The notes beneath the pieces were generated by a model. It did not search any database. It saw only the letters and a program-made list of their open reading frames with translations, and was not told where the DNA came from. Below are positions 1-12,700 of a stretch of 64,000 nt of DNA, in pieces. This stretch comes from Xylogone sp. PMI_703. Taxonomy: Eukaryota > Ascomycota > Leotiomycetes. The stretch lies in the NCBI GenBank assembly GCA_021399445.1, contig JAJTUQ010000002.1, positions 1,426,001 through 1,490,000 on the forward strand, written 5' to 3'. The stretch's first letter is position 1. Every line of letters starts with the position of its first letter. The translations under genes were made by a program, and so were the position numbers.

Positions 1-729
1 ACTAATCGTCGCATCTTGTCTGACACAGTATAACTCATTTGGTTCCTGTGGCTTCCTTTTCTCCTTCTGGGACCGAGAAAGGTTCGTGGGGTAGGAGAGT
101 ACAGTAGCTCGAGAATAGGTACCGTAGTATTGAGAGTGGAATGATGTCCAAGCAAGCTCGGCATGTTGGTGCACGTCAGCTGGAAGTGCGCGGATTAGTC
201 AATGATTAAGCTAGTGGAGCTCGTTAAACTTCCGAGCTGGTCCGAGTGCTCAATTTGGTCTGATCACGTGCATCAGCCCAAAGAGCTAACACGTGATGGA
301 TATCCCTGCGCAGATCATCAACCAGCAGATCTTGAGATGCGATATTTCACCAGTTGATGATTGTCGCCAATGGTAGCGTTGTGGCCTTGCAATCTGGGCA
401 ACGTTGAATAATTCAATTGATATGTTATTGTGCGCTGAATTCTACGAGGTTGCATTACCAACAGCGAATTACATCTTTGCATCTGAATCAGTGAGGGCGC
501 ACGAAGGTAGAGCTATCCTGTGAACGTTCAGCTGTGGCGGTTGTTACGCTGACGCTAGTAGCCACCACGTAGCTGTGTCCCCACCCCAGCCTCACCCATT
601 AATTCCCCCCGACTCGGATAGAGCAACCAAAACAACAAAAGCTACCCGCCATCGCACCGACCCGCGATCCGACTTAGTCGTCAACACAACCAAATGCACA
701 TGACGGGTTGATTGAAGCCGGCCGCGATA
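1..729. promoter_or_regulatory. Upstream region of the giant involucrin-repeat gene, with two E-boxes
   Basis: No coding region is supported here. Two CACGTG E-box hexamers lie 25 bp apart at 265-270 and 290-295, each next to a GAT triplet (GATCACGTG and CACGTGATG), so they form a loose inverted pair. CACGTG is the classical core bound by fungal bHLH factors; binding here is inference. The stretch next to the gene start (about 555-700) is rich in C and A, as is common for fungal 5' leaders. A short minus-strand frame at 592-798 overlaps the start of the real gene and is discarded. Confidence 0.4.
694..711 (+). other. Possible five-codon upstream ORF before the giant gene
   Basis: An ATG at 694 opens a frame of five codons (MHMTG) closed by TGA at 709-711, only 18 nt before the chosen start ATG at 730. 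If the transcript begins upstream of 694, ribosomes would meet this mini-ORF first, which could lower or regulate translation of the giant protein. The transcript start is unknown, so whether the mini-ORF is in the mRNA is not established. Confidence 0.35.
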
Positions 730-3700
730 ATGGCAGAAAGGTGGCAGAGGAGCTCCGAAAGTCCTCCTCGAAGAGGAAAGGAGCCGTACAGAGCTCAACG
801 GAGCGGTCCTGTTAGAAGACGTTCAGGATCCGAAACAGACTCAATCTACTCATCCTCATCATCCTCATCTTCATACATCGATACATCACGATATTATCCA
901 CAAAACAGATTTAGTCTACGCAAATTCTTCACCGCACCTTCTGAGCGACGTCGGATTCGAAAGCGAAGAAGTCAGCGTTCTATTCGACGTGGTGGATCGT
1001 CGTCCTCGATAGACAGCGATCTTGCTTATGGAACTGGTTGGATCCACAAGCACAAAGAAAATTCTCCCAGGCATGAAAAAGAGCCAGAAAGACCGCGACC
1101 CCAGGGATATGAGGAGGGTGATGTGAGGCGCGATGGAGTTGAGCGGCGCGAGGGACAAGAGGTACGTGATCAACGATGGCGACATGATCAATATGAGGCA
1201 CGTGAAACCCCAGAAAGACGCGATCAACCGGAAAGAAGTGAGGGGCAACGTAGACGCGAGAAAGGGAAACCAGGGAAACGTATATCTCGGTCACCAACAG
1301 CAGCCGAAATTCTAGCGGTGGGCAACGAAATACAGGAGTTGTCAGATTTGATCTCTTCGGGTGGGAGACCGAGGCGCAGTGGAGGATTTACTCGTGGCAT
1401 CCCACCATCAAAGGTGTCTTCTCAACATCAAGTTGAGGACGATGACGACTGGAGAACCGATGACGGTCATGAATCGGCGGACAGCGTTGATTCCTCGCTT
1501 GCATACGGAGGAGAATCCAGCCAGGGTGGTGGTGGTTGGTTTGGCTTCAGCTGGGGCAAGCCCAAGCCCAAGCCGGAGCTTAAGCCTGAGCCTAGGCCAG
1601 AACCTAGGCCGGTACCAAAGCAGAAGAGCAGCGTTGTAGATCCTCGACTCTTTGGAAGGCAGAATTCCTTGAATGGAATTGTCACTGAACCAGTTGGGTT
1701 TGGAGATGTGAACTACCGCCCCCCTATTAATGGCTTTGGTTCCTCTCGCGACCAAAGTCCACTTGCAACTAAATCTAAGGCCCCATCCACACCTACACCT
1801 AGGTCTAAATCTAAACCTAAATCTACAGTTTCCGACATTCCACTTCAAACGGTTTATCCCATATCGACTGAGGACCCACAGGTATTCGAACCGGGACGCA
1901 GCTCAGTCTCATCATCCGTACGACAAGAGCCCTACATGCCCTCTCGTCCTGCACCACCTCCAATTTATCACCCACAGCCTATTACTCCAGTCACGCAAGC
2001 GATCTATGACCCTCATTACGCGGCTCGTATAGAATCGGCCCCATTGCCAAAAGATTCATCTAGACGTGGACCATCTATTGCGGAAGCTGCTCTAGCTGGT
2101 GTCGCAGCAGGTGCTGTAGGCGCAGCGATTGCATCAGAATCCAAGGAGGAGCGAGATGGAAGGCGCCGGGAAGACGATCGGGGTCTTTACGACGATAGTT
2201 ACGGCTCAAAACATCGAGATCCTGGTCAGTATCAGAATAAGGGAGACAAGTCGAGGGATAATTATGAGGGCACCAAGGATCGCGATTACAGAAGTGAAAG
2301 GCGTAACGAGCAGAACCAAACCAATGAACCTCGTGTTTCTGATGAACCAAGCAGAAGGGAAGACTACAACAAGCAGCCTGGTGTAGATCGTAGAGAGCAA
2401 AGAGATGAGAAGCGGCGAGGTGAAACAAGGGAAGAGAGGCGTGCGAGGCATCGCGAGGAGAGGAGGCTTCGGGACAGCCGAGACAGTCAAAATACAACTT
2501 ATGATACCCTGGAGAAGACATCCAAAACCCCACGAGATGAGCAACCTAGCAGATCAACAGTAGTGAGCGAAGCGATACCTGAAGCTCCTGGGCCACTTAA
2601 TCCTTTCCAGTATCAAGTTGCTGACGACGCCTTTCCCACTCCTAATATCAGTAGACCATCCTCACGTCCTACAAGGTCGGAGACCATCCCTATCGTTCAT
2701 ACAGTTGAACGTGAGCCCAGCTTTGTTCTGAAGAGGAGCGAATCTGCCAAGGAGCAAGTATCAACCCAAGGGCCAAAACCCGATATTATCTCCCGTGCAG
2801 CCGAGCAGCTGTCTCGTTCCGCTCGAATCAAAGACAAGCCTCGGGAGGAAGCCTCCATTCCTGAGTACGGATCTAGTATGAAGTATAATGGCGAAGATGA
2901 TAGAAAACGCCAGGGATCCGGTAAAAGGGCACGGAAAGATTCTAGAGATGGAGAGCTACGTAAGGCCGAAGAGATCTACAATGAAGTAGAGCATTCCACG
3001 GCCCCAATTGATGCTGCTGCAATCGCAGCAGCAGCAGCGGTTGTTGCGAATGAGACCCACGGCAAATCGAAGTCAAGAAAGAGGCGATCTGGGCGACATG
3101 GTGAGCAACGTGATGAACCTAGAGAATTCGATTCAGAGCGACGAGCTCCGGAACTTTATAGTCGTCAAGAAAAGCCCGAAGAGCGTTATGACGCTGGCCC
3201 TGAACGACAGGATTCAGAATCGACCAAGGAGGATATTGAATCAGCGAGAATATTAGACGAGGCAGATAAGGCTTATCGCGAGATTGTGATGGCACGCAAG
3301 ATTGCTTCAAGTGTGATACGGTCACGTAGTTCTTCTCCTGACCGTTCAGTCGTCAGCAAATATAAGGAAAAGGAAGAGGAGGAAGTCGTTAGAATTGTTA
3401 CACCCCCTAGTATGGAAGACCACAAGAGAGCGGGACCGTATGATGCACCAAATGCTGACATTCGACTTGACCATATCTTGATTCCTCAAGAGCTTCCCAC
3501 TTTCGTCATTCCAAACATTGAGCCTGATACATTCTACCCTGTTGCTCGAGATCCTGATGCAGAGCGAGAGCGCCCCCTGTTAACTCTTATTCGGCCTACT
3601 CCTATACCGTCGCCTATTCCCGAAAAACAAGCTACTACCGACCATAAGCCCATAGAACAGCCTTCCATAGAACGCGAGATTCAAAGAGTTGTGCCAGATG

Positions 3701-6700
3701 CTGTACCAGAATCAACCGTTGATGTAGAAGCCGCTGCAAATGGAACTTCTCCGAGTGAGATCGAACCGGAGCCCACAAGTTTCTCAGAGCAAAGGAGAGA
3801 GCAACGTTCAGATGTAGTCGAGGATATCTCTCAGCCAGAGAAAAAGAAGCCCAAAGGGAAGAAAGGCAGCCGTTGGAGTATGATTGCTTCTGGTATAATA
3901 GGAGGAGTTGCTGGCGCTACTATTGAGGGAGATGCTGAGACGTCTGAGTCTAAAAGCGAAAAGGAACCCAGAGATCACGAGAAATCGATAGTACAACTTC
4001 CAGCACCTCCTGAGGTGGTAGCTGTTTTCCAGGATAGACCTCAAGAAGCGGTCGCGGATCCTCCTGATGCCATTACTGCAGAAGAGGAATTTCTTGATTC
4101 TAACTTTGACAGAGAGGAGGGCGTCCCTGAAGATACATATCGCATACTTGATTTTAGCGCACAGGATAATTCGGTAGAAGACAAAACATTCGAAGAAAAG
4201 CTCGACAATGTTACAGAAACCAATGTACAAGAGGGACTTGCAGCTCATGATTCAAAAGACGGATCTCATAATTTTGACAAGACCTGGCCTACAGGCTCTG
4301 GTGGTGTTATGACTGATCAGGAAGAAAGTACCGCTGTTGCCCCAGAGAACAACCCTCCTGATGCTATCTATTCGGATGATGCGTACCAGAACGAACCTGT
4401 CAACATTGAGATGCAGCCATTTGATGAGGTATCTGACGAAAAAGCTGAACAGCCCAACTCTATCTCCAATGACCAAGAGGATGTGCCCTTCCAACATGAG
4501 TATAATAATGAGGTCGACCAACAAATAATACCCCTCGACGACAAAAACCGTGTTCTCGACAGGGAGCCTAGAGAACCAAAGGGTATGCCAGGCTCGTTCA
4601 CCGAAGACCTAGGTTTCATTGCCACCCTAGCAGCAGGATTACAAGATACTGGCCTGAATCCAAACATTGTAATAAATGACCCTTCCTATCTCAGACGCAC
4701 TTCTCCACCCGGCTCGAATGATGAAGGAGACAACCTTGTTGATAAGGAGGGCCTACCAGCTAGAGTTGGTAAAACGGCGCAGAGAAAGCGTGACAGAGAA
4801 TCTGAAGATCAACTTGGTGTTGTTCTGCCTCTAGAGGAAGCTCTTCCATCAGCAGAGGTTGCTGAAGAAGATGTATCAGCCATTGACACCTCTAAGTTGA
4901 GCAAGAAGGAGCAAAAGAAGCGTGCCAGGGCTGCACAGCGACAGACCAGTCTTACAGATAATGTTACGCCTAGACTGCCTATTGGAAAGGATGATACGAC
5001 TGAAGTTACCCCTCTCGTTTCCACCGAAAATAATACTGAAGGCAAGAAGTCTTTTGAAGAGACTTTCGGTCCGTCCAGTGACCACGCAATTGGTAATGTC
5101 TTTGCTCAGTATTTCAGATCACAGCCAAAAGAGGACTCCACGGAACCTATTCTTTCGACGACAACTGCTACAGAAGAGGAAGCTATTCCCGAGTCTCCTA
5201 AGTTGAGTAAGAAAGAGCAAAAGAGGCGTTCTAAGGCCGCTAAGCGACAAAAGAGCTTTTCTGAAGATGGTACCGTATCTGTAGAGCAATTGGCTGAGAG
5301 GGGGCCAAATGAACTAGAGGAAGCCATGGAAGAACCCCAGAAGATCATCGACAACTCTGTATCACTAGAAGCTATTGAGCCAGCTGCTACCATTGGAGAT
5401 ACCCATCAGATAGGTAAAGAACAACCGGAAAGGATTAACCAAGGGGCCAGTCAACAACAGAACAACCTTGCTCAACGTACTCTCTCATCTGGAGAGCCAC
5501 CAGTTCTAGAAGCTATTGATAGGGAGACCGAAGCAGAGGTAAATGCGGAGCTTGAGAGCATCTCCGAAACTGTCTCCTCAACGGGGCCACCTGAATCTGA
5601 TATAGTTACTGCGAACGCTCCTAAGCTAAGCAAAAAAGAACGGAAGCGTGCTAAGGCTGCGCAACGACAAGCACGCATTGATGAAAGTCACGTCTCGAAG
5701 TCGGTAGCTGATACCCCAGCTGAAAACGAGACCCAAAAAGTGGTTCCGGATGCGATTGCGGATAATGTTATAGTAGAAGAGCCGAAAAGCCTTGCTGAAT
5801 CTTCTCAGCAAGAGAGAGACGTGCCTCACACTTCGAACGTAGATAACTCTCAGCCTGTGACCTCTGACGACTCTCCGAAGGTCGAAGATGATATCAAGAA
5901 TGCCGGGTCAATCGAAACTGGTGGAAAGGACGACACTGATGGTACCAAGTCAATTGCGTCTACATCTGCAACAGCACCTTCGTCTGTTGCTCCAGAGCAA
6001 TTGAGCGACTCAAAAAAGCAAAAGAAGAATAGCGGTGGTTTCTTAAGTTTTCTTACATCCAAATTTGATCTAAGCGCGACGACTGATGGCAATTCACAAT
6101 CTACACTTAATAGCTCCAAAGACTTGGAGAATGAAACCAAACCGTCCGTAGCGGACGCCTCTGTTACTACTAGTTCTAATGATCTAACGAATATATCGGA
6201 CGGAAAGGGACATAATGACGGCTATGAAAATGATACCCCCAAAAGTAATGTCAGGGACGAGTCTTTTTTAGATAATGCCGACACCCTTGGCGCGGGTGTC
6301 GGCGTTGCAGGAGCTGCGGCTGCGCAACATCTGCATGAGAATGCCAGTAATGTTAATAGCAACGAAACAAGCGAACACCTGCATATCACAGACTCTAGCA
6401 AAGGAATAGTGGAGGAAATTGGCAAGAAATCCGTTCCAGAGTTGGAACAGGTTATTGATCCAGAGATTACAGAAAGATATATTAGGCCTGCTATTGATCC
6501 CCAATATGGGGATTTGCTGCCTCTCCCTCCTAGCAATCCATCATCCCCCCCTCCAATAATACTCGACAGCCTGCCTGAACTACCAGACAGTCGTCCAGGA
6601 ACATCAGATGGCGAGAGGATGACATCGAAAGAGAAAGCAACCTCTACACGGAAGACACCTCAACATAGGAAAACCCCGAGCCAAAGCGCTGTACCATTGA

Positions 6701-9700
6701 AGTTCATCATGGGTAACAGATCGACACCATCATCACCAGCAAGCGTCAAATCATTACCTTTCACTTCCGCCTCCACCTCACCAACAACTGCTCGTTCTCG
6801 AACGAGGCCAGCGTCTTGGGAGAATGATACCAATGAGTATAAGCCTCTGTATCTAGTGGAGACTGCGCGACGGGAATCCTCGGTCGAACAAGGGGAGCCT
6901 GAGGAAAGTCTACCGGACTTGCCCCCAAGTGGAGAATCATCTGAGACTTCTTCACAGCTCGGCCGTGAGGATGAAGTTGAGGATGAAGAAGAGATACTGC
7001 ACGAACGCTCGCTTGGACGCTATCAGGAAAGTGATATGTCAATTAACACTGCTCTTACCTCTTTCGAATCCTACGGAGAGGTTTTGAACTCGGAGCAATC
7101 TACACCGAAGGCACTTGTACCTGTACCCGATATTGACGATCGAGAGTTATCCGGCGCTCAATCTCCAAACATCCCGAGCCCCTTAAGACTCACAGATACT
7201 AAACAAACGTATATGAGAGGAGACAGTATAGAGCCAAAAAGCACAGTTCAAGACTTTAATGAAGAGCCCCTTACCTCTACCATCGGATACTTCGCCTCGT
7301 TAACCACAAATCAACCTACCAATGATGCATGGTTAAAGAGCTTGCCAACTAAATTATCCATGGACGAGTATCCGCCCGAGCCGGTGGTATCTATGACAAG
7401 AGACAGGACCTCCAAATTGCTGGAGTCATTGCTGGAGTCACCACCCTTTGATAGATATGCGGACTCTAACAACGATCAAGGAAACAGTGATACTCCACCC
7501 ACTCTGAATAAGAGAACCGTCTTACCAGATGATGAGACGACTCTCACTTCTAAAGCTCCAGTTAATCGCATTCTCTTCCAAGATACCAAGCCATTAGGGG
7601 CTGAAGAACAGGGACTAGATCTTCAACAAGACACGCCGATACTCCAGGCTCCGAATGTGGGCAGTGAAATAGACTCAATATCTGGGCAAGTATCCGATGA
7701 GACTACGCTTCATGAGTCACATTCTGTCGCCCCTGACTTAGAGAGTTCTGCAATTGAAAATCCACCCGAGGGTAGTATTCAGCCTGTCACTCAAGTACCT
7801 GAGCCATCAGATACTACGGCAGTCCTGGATCCTAAAGAAATACTTGAATCCAGCCAAGAAGCAGAACCCTCGACTGCCAAGTCCAATGTGGATGACGAGC
7901 CTTCAGAAGTTGCCCAGGAGCCTTCGCAAATGCATGCTGCTGAGAGCTTAGCTGAGGTTCCCGAAGATAGTGTCAGGGGAACAGATATCGAATCCCTTCA
8001 AAGATTAGAGCCGCATGACAAAACAGTGTCCGAAGGAGCCAAAGAAGATGGCGTAAGAGATGATATTTTGCAACGGGAATACGACATACCTATTGAGGGT
8101 GTGGATCCTATTACACCAGGTTCTGAAAATGCTAAGGAGGGACCAAGGAGCATGTCAATCGATGTGTCAGAGCCTAGCGAAGAGACACTGCCTGAACCAT
8201 CCAAACACGACGGCTCAGAAGGCGGCACAGATGCTGTAGTAGGCCCCACAGATGAATCACAGCCTGAAAATACCTCCGATTTCATCATGCCTCCTGCTGA
8301 GGCGGGTTTAGCGATCGCACTATCTGAGTCGCAGGAGCAGAATGCTTCAACAGTTGCCCAAGACACCAGCACCACTTTTGTCTCAAATGAGGAGGTACAG
8401 CTTCCTGCAGGTTCGGCTTTGGCGGTTTCTCCTTCTGAAAGTGCAGAAAATATTACACCAGCAGTTATCCCGGTACCCGAGGAATCTCAACTTCCGGAAG
8501 TTGGTGAATCTAATACTGATTCGACAGACATGAGAGAAGATGTTGAGATACCGAAAGATGTTCTAAACCCGGAAACTCCATCCGAAGAGAGCGTGGAAAA
8601 TCAAAGACGTGAATCGGTTACCATAGTGGAATCTGGAGAAACAGCAGCGATACCTACAAACGAGCCTGTTCCGGAATCCGAAAACATGGTACCTGAAGGG
8701 CATATAGATGCGATAGAAGATAATAGCGAGCCTGTGGCAACTTTGATGATAGACGACGACAAGGTCGCGAGCACGCAAGGCTCGATAGCAACAGGGCAGC
8801 CATCCGAGTCGGTAGATCAATTCGTCGAAGCTCCAGATGCACTTGCGGATTCCGAACCGAATATATTAGAACAAGGCGTTCAGTTATCATCAGTGTCTGA
8901 AGATACGCCTCTTCCCAATGACATCCCTGATTTACAGAGAGAAGCCCAAATTGCCGAATCTAAGAGTGAGACTCAGCTGGAATCTGTGGAAATGACACTC
9001 TCGAAGGATGAGTCAAACACATCTCCTTCCGTCGAGCGGGCAACCACTACCGCGGAAATCCTAGATAATAACGAGGCTGAGAGATCAGAAATTCTTAGTT
9101 CCATTACGGACGCTGAAATGAACGAGGATTCCAAGTCTCAGCGCGAGGAGTCCCTAGCGATGCAACTGAGCGAGGATGTCATCCCAAAGGATAATACAGA
9201 TGATGGGATTTCAGGACGACTCCCTGATATTGAAGCAGAACAATTTGATCTTCCCAGTTCAGAAAGCAAGGAGGAAAAGCCAGATGAAAAGAAAAAGGAA
9301 GAGGATATGCCAATTCAGACGTCAGAACAGCAGGAGGAAGCTTCTATACAAGTTGATCAACAGATTTCCGAGAATATCACCACAGACGCAGCTGCAGATA
9401 TCCCCATTGAGCAGGAGGACCTACCTGATGCAGTCGTGAAGTCGGAAACTCTTGAAGATGGAACGAAAGATGAATCATCCATAGCCGAACCTACTGTTTC
9501 CAGAATCGTGGAAAGTAAAGAACCGAATTACGATTTCCAAGTATCAGATTCTAAGGCGCTTGAAGTATTAGAAGTTGCTGCCGCTCCATCTGAAGGGTTG
9601 CATGAACAGAGTAAATCGACTTCTTACGATGATTACTTCCCGTCCACTGCTGCTCTCCATCGCCAACATCCTACGAGAGGCTCTGACATCAATGAGCAAG

Positions 9701-12700
9701 ATATGATTTACTTCCCATCTTCTTCAGCACTTCTGCCAGTTGCTGCTGCTAGTATATTCCTGGAGCAACCTAGTACGGAGCACCACACTGTTGAAGAGTC
9801 CCAGCCTGAACAAGAGATTCCTGAGGATGTGTCCACCGGCACGTTTCCTGGATCAGGAACTGTAAAGAATGCACCACAACCGCAAACCTCTGAAGATGGT
9901 TCCGCAAGTGCAAAACCTCCCGTGGTCGAAACTAGAGAACCACTCCCGTTAACCAATCGACTAAACGATAGACCAGGATCGGACTACAAAGAATCAAAAG
10001 GAAAGGAGGTCGAAAACGCTCAACAATCTAGTGTAACTCCAGGAGATACCTTACAGGCTCCTAGTACGGCTCAAAACGAAGGATCCGCTCGGGTGGTGGT
10101 AGAAGAGGAAACCAAGAACTCTCCTATAGAAAAGGTAACTGAAAAGCCTGTCCCTATTGCCTCTGAACAAGTCATTACCCAATCCACCGAAGGCAAAAAG
10201 GGGAAGAAGGAGAAGAAGGGACAAAAGCATACGCACCCTGAAGAGGACTTAGCTAATCAGCCAGATACCGGAGTCACGTCTGCGAAACCTGCTACGGAAG
10301 AGGATGCTATTGTCGAGGATCCTGCGATAAATTCCATAGATACCACTATTAGTGCGCCTCCGGATACTATTAATACTGGAATCGAAAAACCAGAAAAGGA
10401 AGACAGCAAAGATTTAGGCCAATCATTTCTCGAGACCTCTGATATTAAATCCGTCGAGGCTGTAATCAGTCCTACTAATCCAGAAATTCCCCCATCAGAA
10501 CTTAGCTCAGGTCCTGTACACGACACCGAGCTTCCCATTTATGAAGAAATCCATAGTAATTCCGAGCAGCAAACAAAGGAGCTGGGAGAAGATATTTCAA
10601 AGCTCACATTTCCCCAATTCCCAGATCCCGGTAGCCTAAAGGAATTACAACACTTTATCCTAGAAGTTAAGGCGCCAGACGAGACTTCTAAGCTGGATCT
10701 TTCAGTAGCAGAATTAGAGCAGGAAACCACAACCCCCAGGCAATTAGAAAATAGAAACGAATCCGAATTTATCGTCCATGATGATGTAGGAGAACAGCTG
10801 GCTGAAGAGAAGACGCCAGAATTGCAGTCCGATACCCTTATCCATCCAGCTGATACCGACAGAGATGTCCCTCAGTCGCCCTTCAAAACTGAGGAGTCTA
10901 CAAAGGAAGAGAAACAGGAGAGCTGGCATCGGGCTGTGACTTTCAATGACACGGTAGATGTAGATAACAAGCAAACTCCCACTGATGAATCATTAGGGGC
11001 AGTATCCATGGAAGATGTTGCTGCTCCCGCCACTGAGTCATTTGCACAAGACAAGGAATCTACTGGGGACGAAAACAAGGGCGGGCAACCCGATGCACCG
11101 GCCTCGGAGACATATGCCATTTCAGGTGCAGCCACAGATCCAGATGCCAATCGCCGGGCAGAAGACCCCGAGAGTATCAGTGAGGCCAACTCTAAGAACT
11201 CATATAGTGAGCAAGAAGTTCCCGATGGAAAGTCCAATGACAGGGAAATATCCGAGGATACAACCTCAATCCCTACAACCACTACTGATGATTTCTCCAG
11301 TCCTGAGGTTGTTACTGCTATCGAGTCTCCTTCGACCGTTGTCGGTCCTACAACTGCTGAAGCGCCTACAGTTACACAGGATTCTGTGATTTCTGAAATT
11401 ACTAGTGCTGCTGCCGATGTCCGTTCAACATCTGATAGCATTTCGGTTGCTAAAATGCCTTTTAGTGCCACAGTTGCTTCTACAACTGAGGGTCTCCCAA
11501 CGGACGAAACCACCTCAAGCACTAGTCTTCCCGAGGCTTCTCCAGTCCCTGAACTTGCCACCATATCTGAACCTCTTTCAACTAACGGGATCACTGCTAC
11601 CATAGATACTCCTGTGTTACCCACAGTTCCAGCTGTTGTTGTGCCCCCTTCAACATCTGATATCAGTACTGCTGAAACTGCTGCTATGGCCGAAGCGCCT
11701 GTATCCTCCGAAGCTCCTACACATGCTGAATTGACTGATACCCACGGGACTCGGCACACATTTGGTATGATTGATGCTGACGAATCTCACCTATCACACA
11801 AGCAGTTGAGGAAGTTGAGGAAAAAGCAACGGCATTCCTTTCATAAATCTGACGACCTAGAGGATTCTCATCTAGTGCTCGCACATTCAGAAGCTTCTCC
11901 TGAGCCTACTTCAGCTCCAGCAGGGTTTTCACCATCTTCTAAAACGAGGGCTACCTCGCCTCCAGTAGAATTGGATGAATCAGCTGTATCCACGACAGCT
12001 GTAGCCTCTGAGATCCCTGCGCTACAAAATCTGGTGGAAACTGTGGAAGGCAATATAGACCAATCTCCAGCAGCAAAGGCAGAACTTAGAGAGGGAATAC
12101 AAGAGCTCAACTATCCTCCAGATAGGATTGATACTTCCAGTCAAGAAATGCCAGCTGATAACCCAACGACGGAGCCTGTTTCTGCATACAGCGAAGAGCA
12201 TCCATCCATTCAAAACACCAATACCACATCAGATGTGACCGAGCTAGAACTCAATCCCACTGAAGGAAATCAAGTCAACATAGCAATCCATGGAGAAGAG
12301 AAGGAACATGACAATGAGTCTGAGGTTGTTGTTACAGAAAGTAAATCGAAAAAAAAGAGAAAGAAGAAGAAATCTAAAGGAGCCAAAAGCGTAGATGAAA
12401 CGTCTAGTGTATTAAGACCCATAGAATCGCAGGACTCTATGGCAACACGTGGGGGTTCACAAGCAGGGGATATAGAGTCAACTCAGCCTCACGTTGAGTT
12501 AGTCTCCCTAGATACCAAGGAACATATCGGAAGCATCAAGGATATGCCATCCGCAGATCATTTCTCAGACAATGAAACGAAGAAGGTAGATGAAATGGAA
12601 GAAACTCAACCCCTTCAAGCCAATCCGCTACTTAACAGAGACGTACCAGGTTTTCAAGACACCCCCGACCCTATAAAAGATATCCCTGGTGAAAACAATC

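Noticed and set aside
10872..11759. 295-codon minus-strand ORF inside the giant gene
   Set aside because: It is antisense to a Ser/Thr/Glu-rich coding region; its Val/Ser/Ala-rich sequence is what the complement of such codons gives. No domain.
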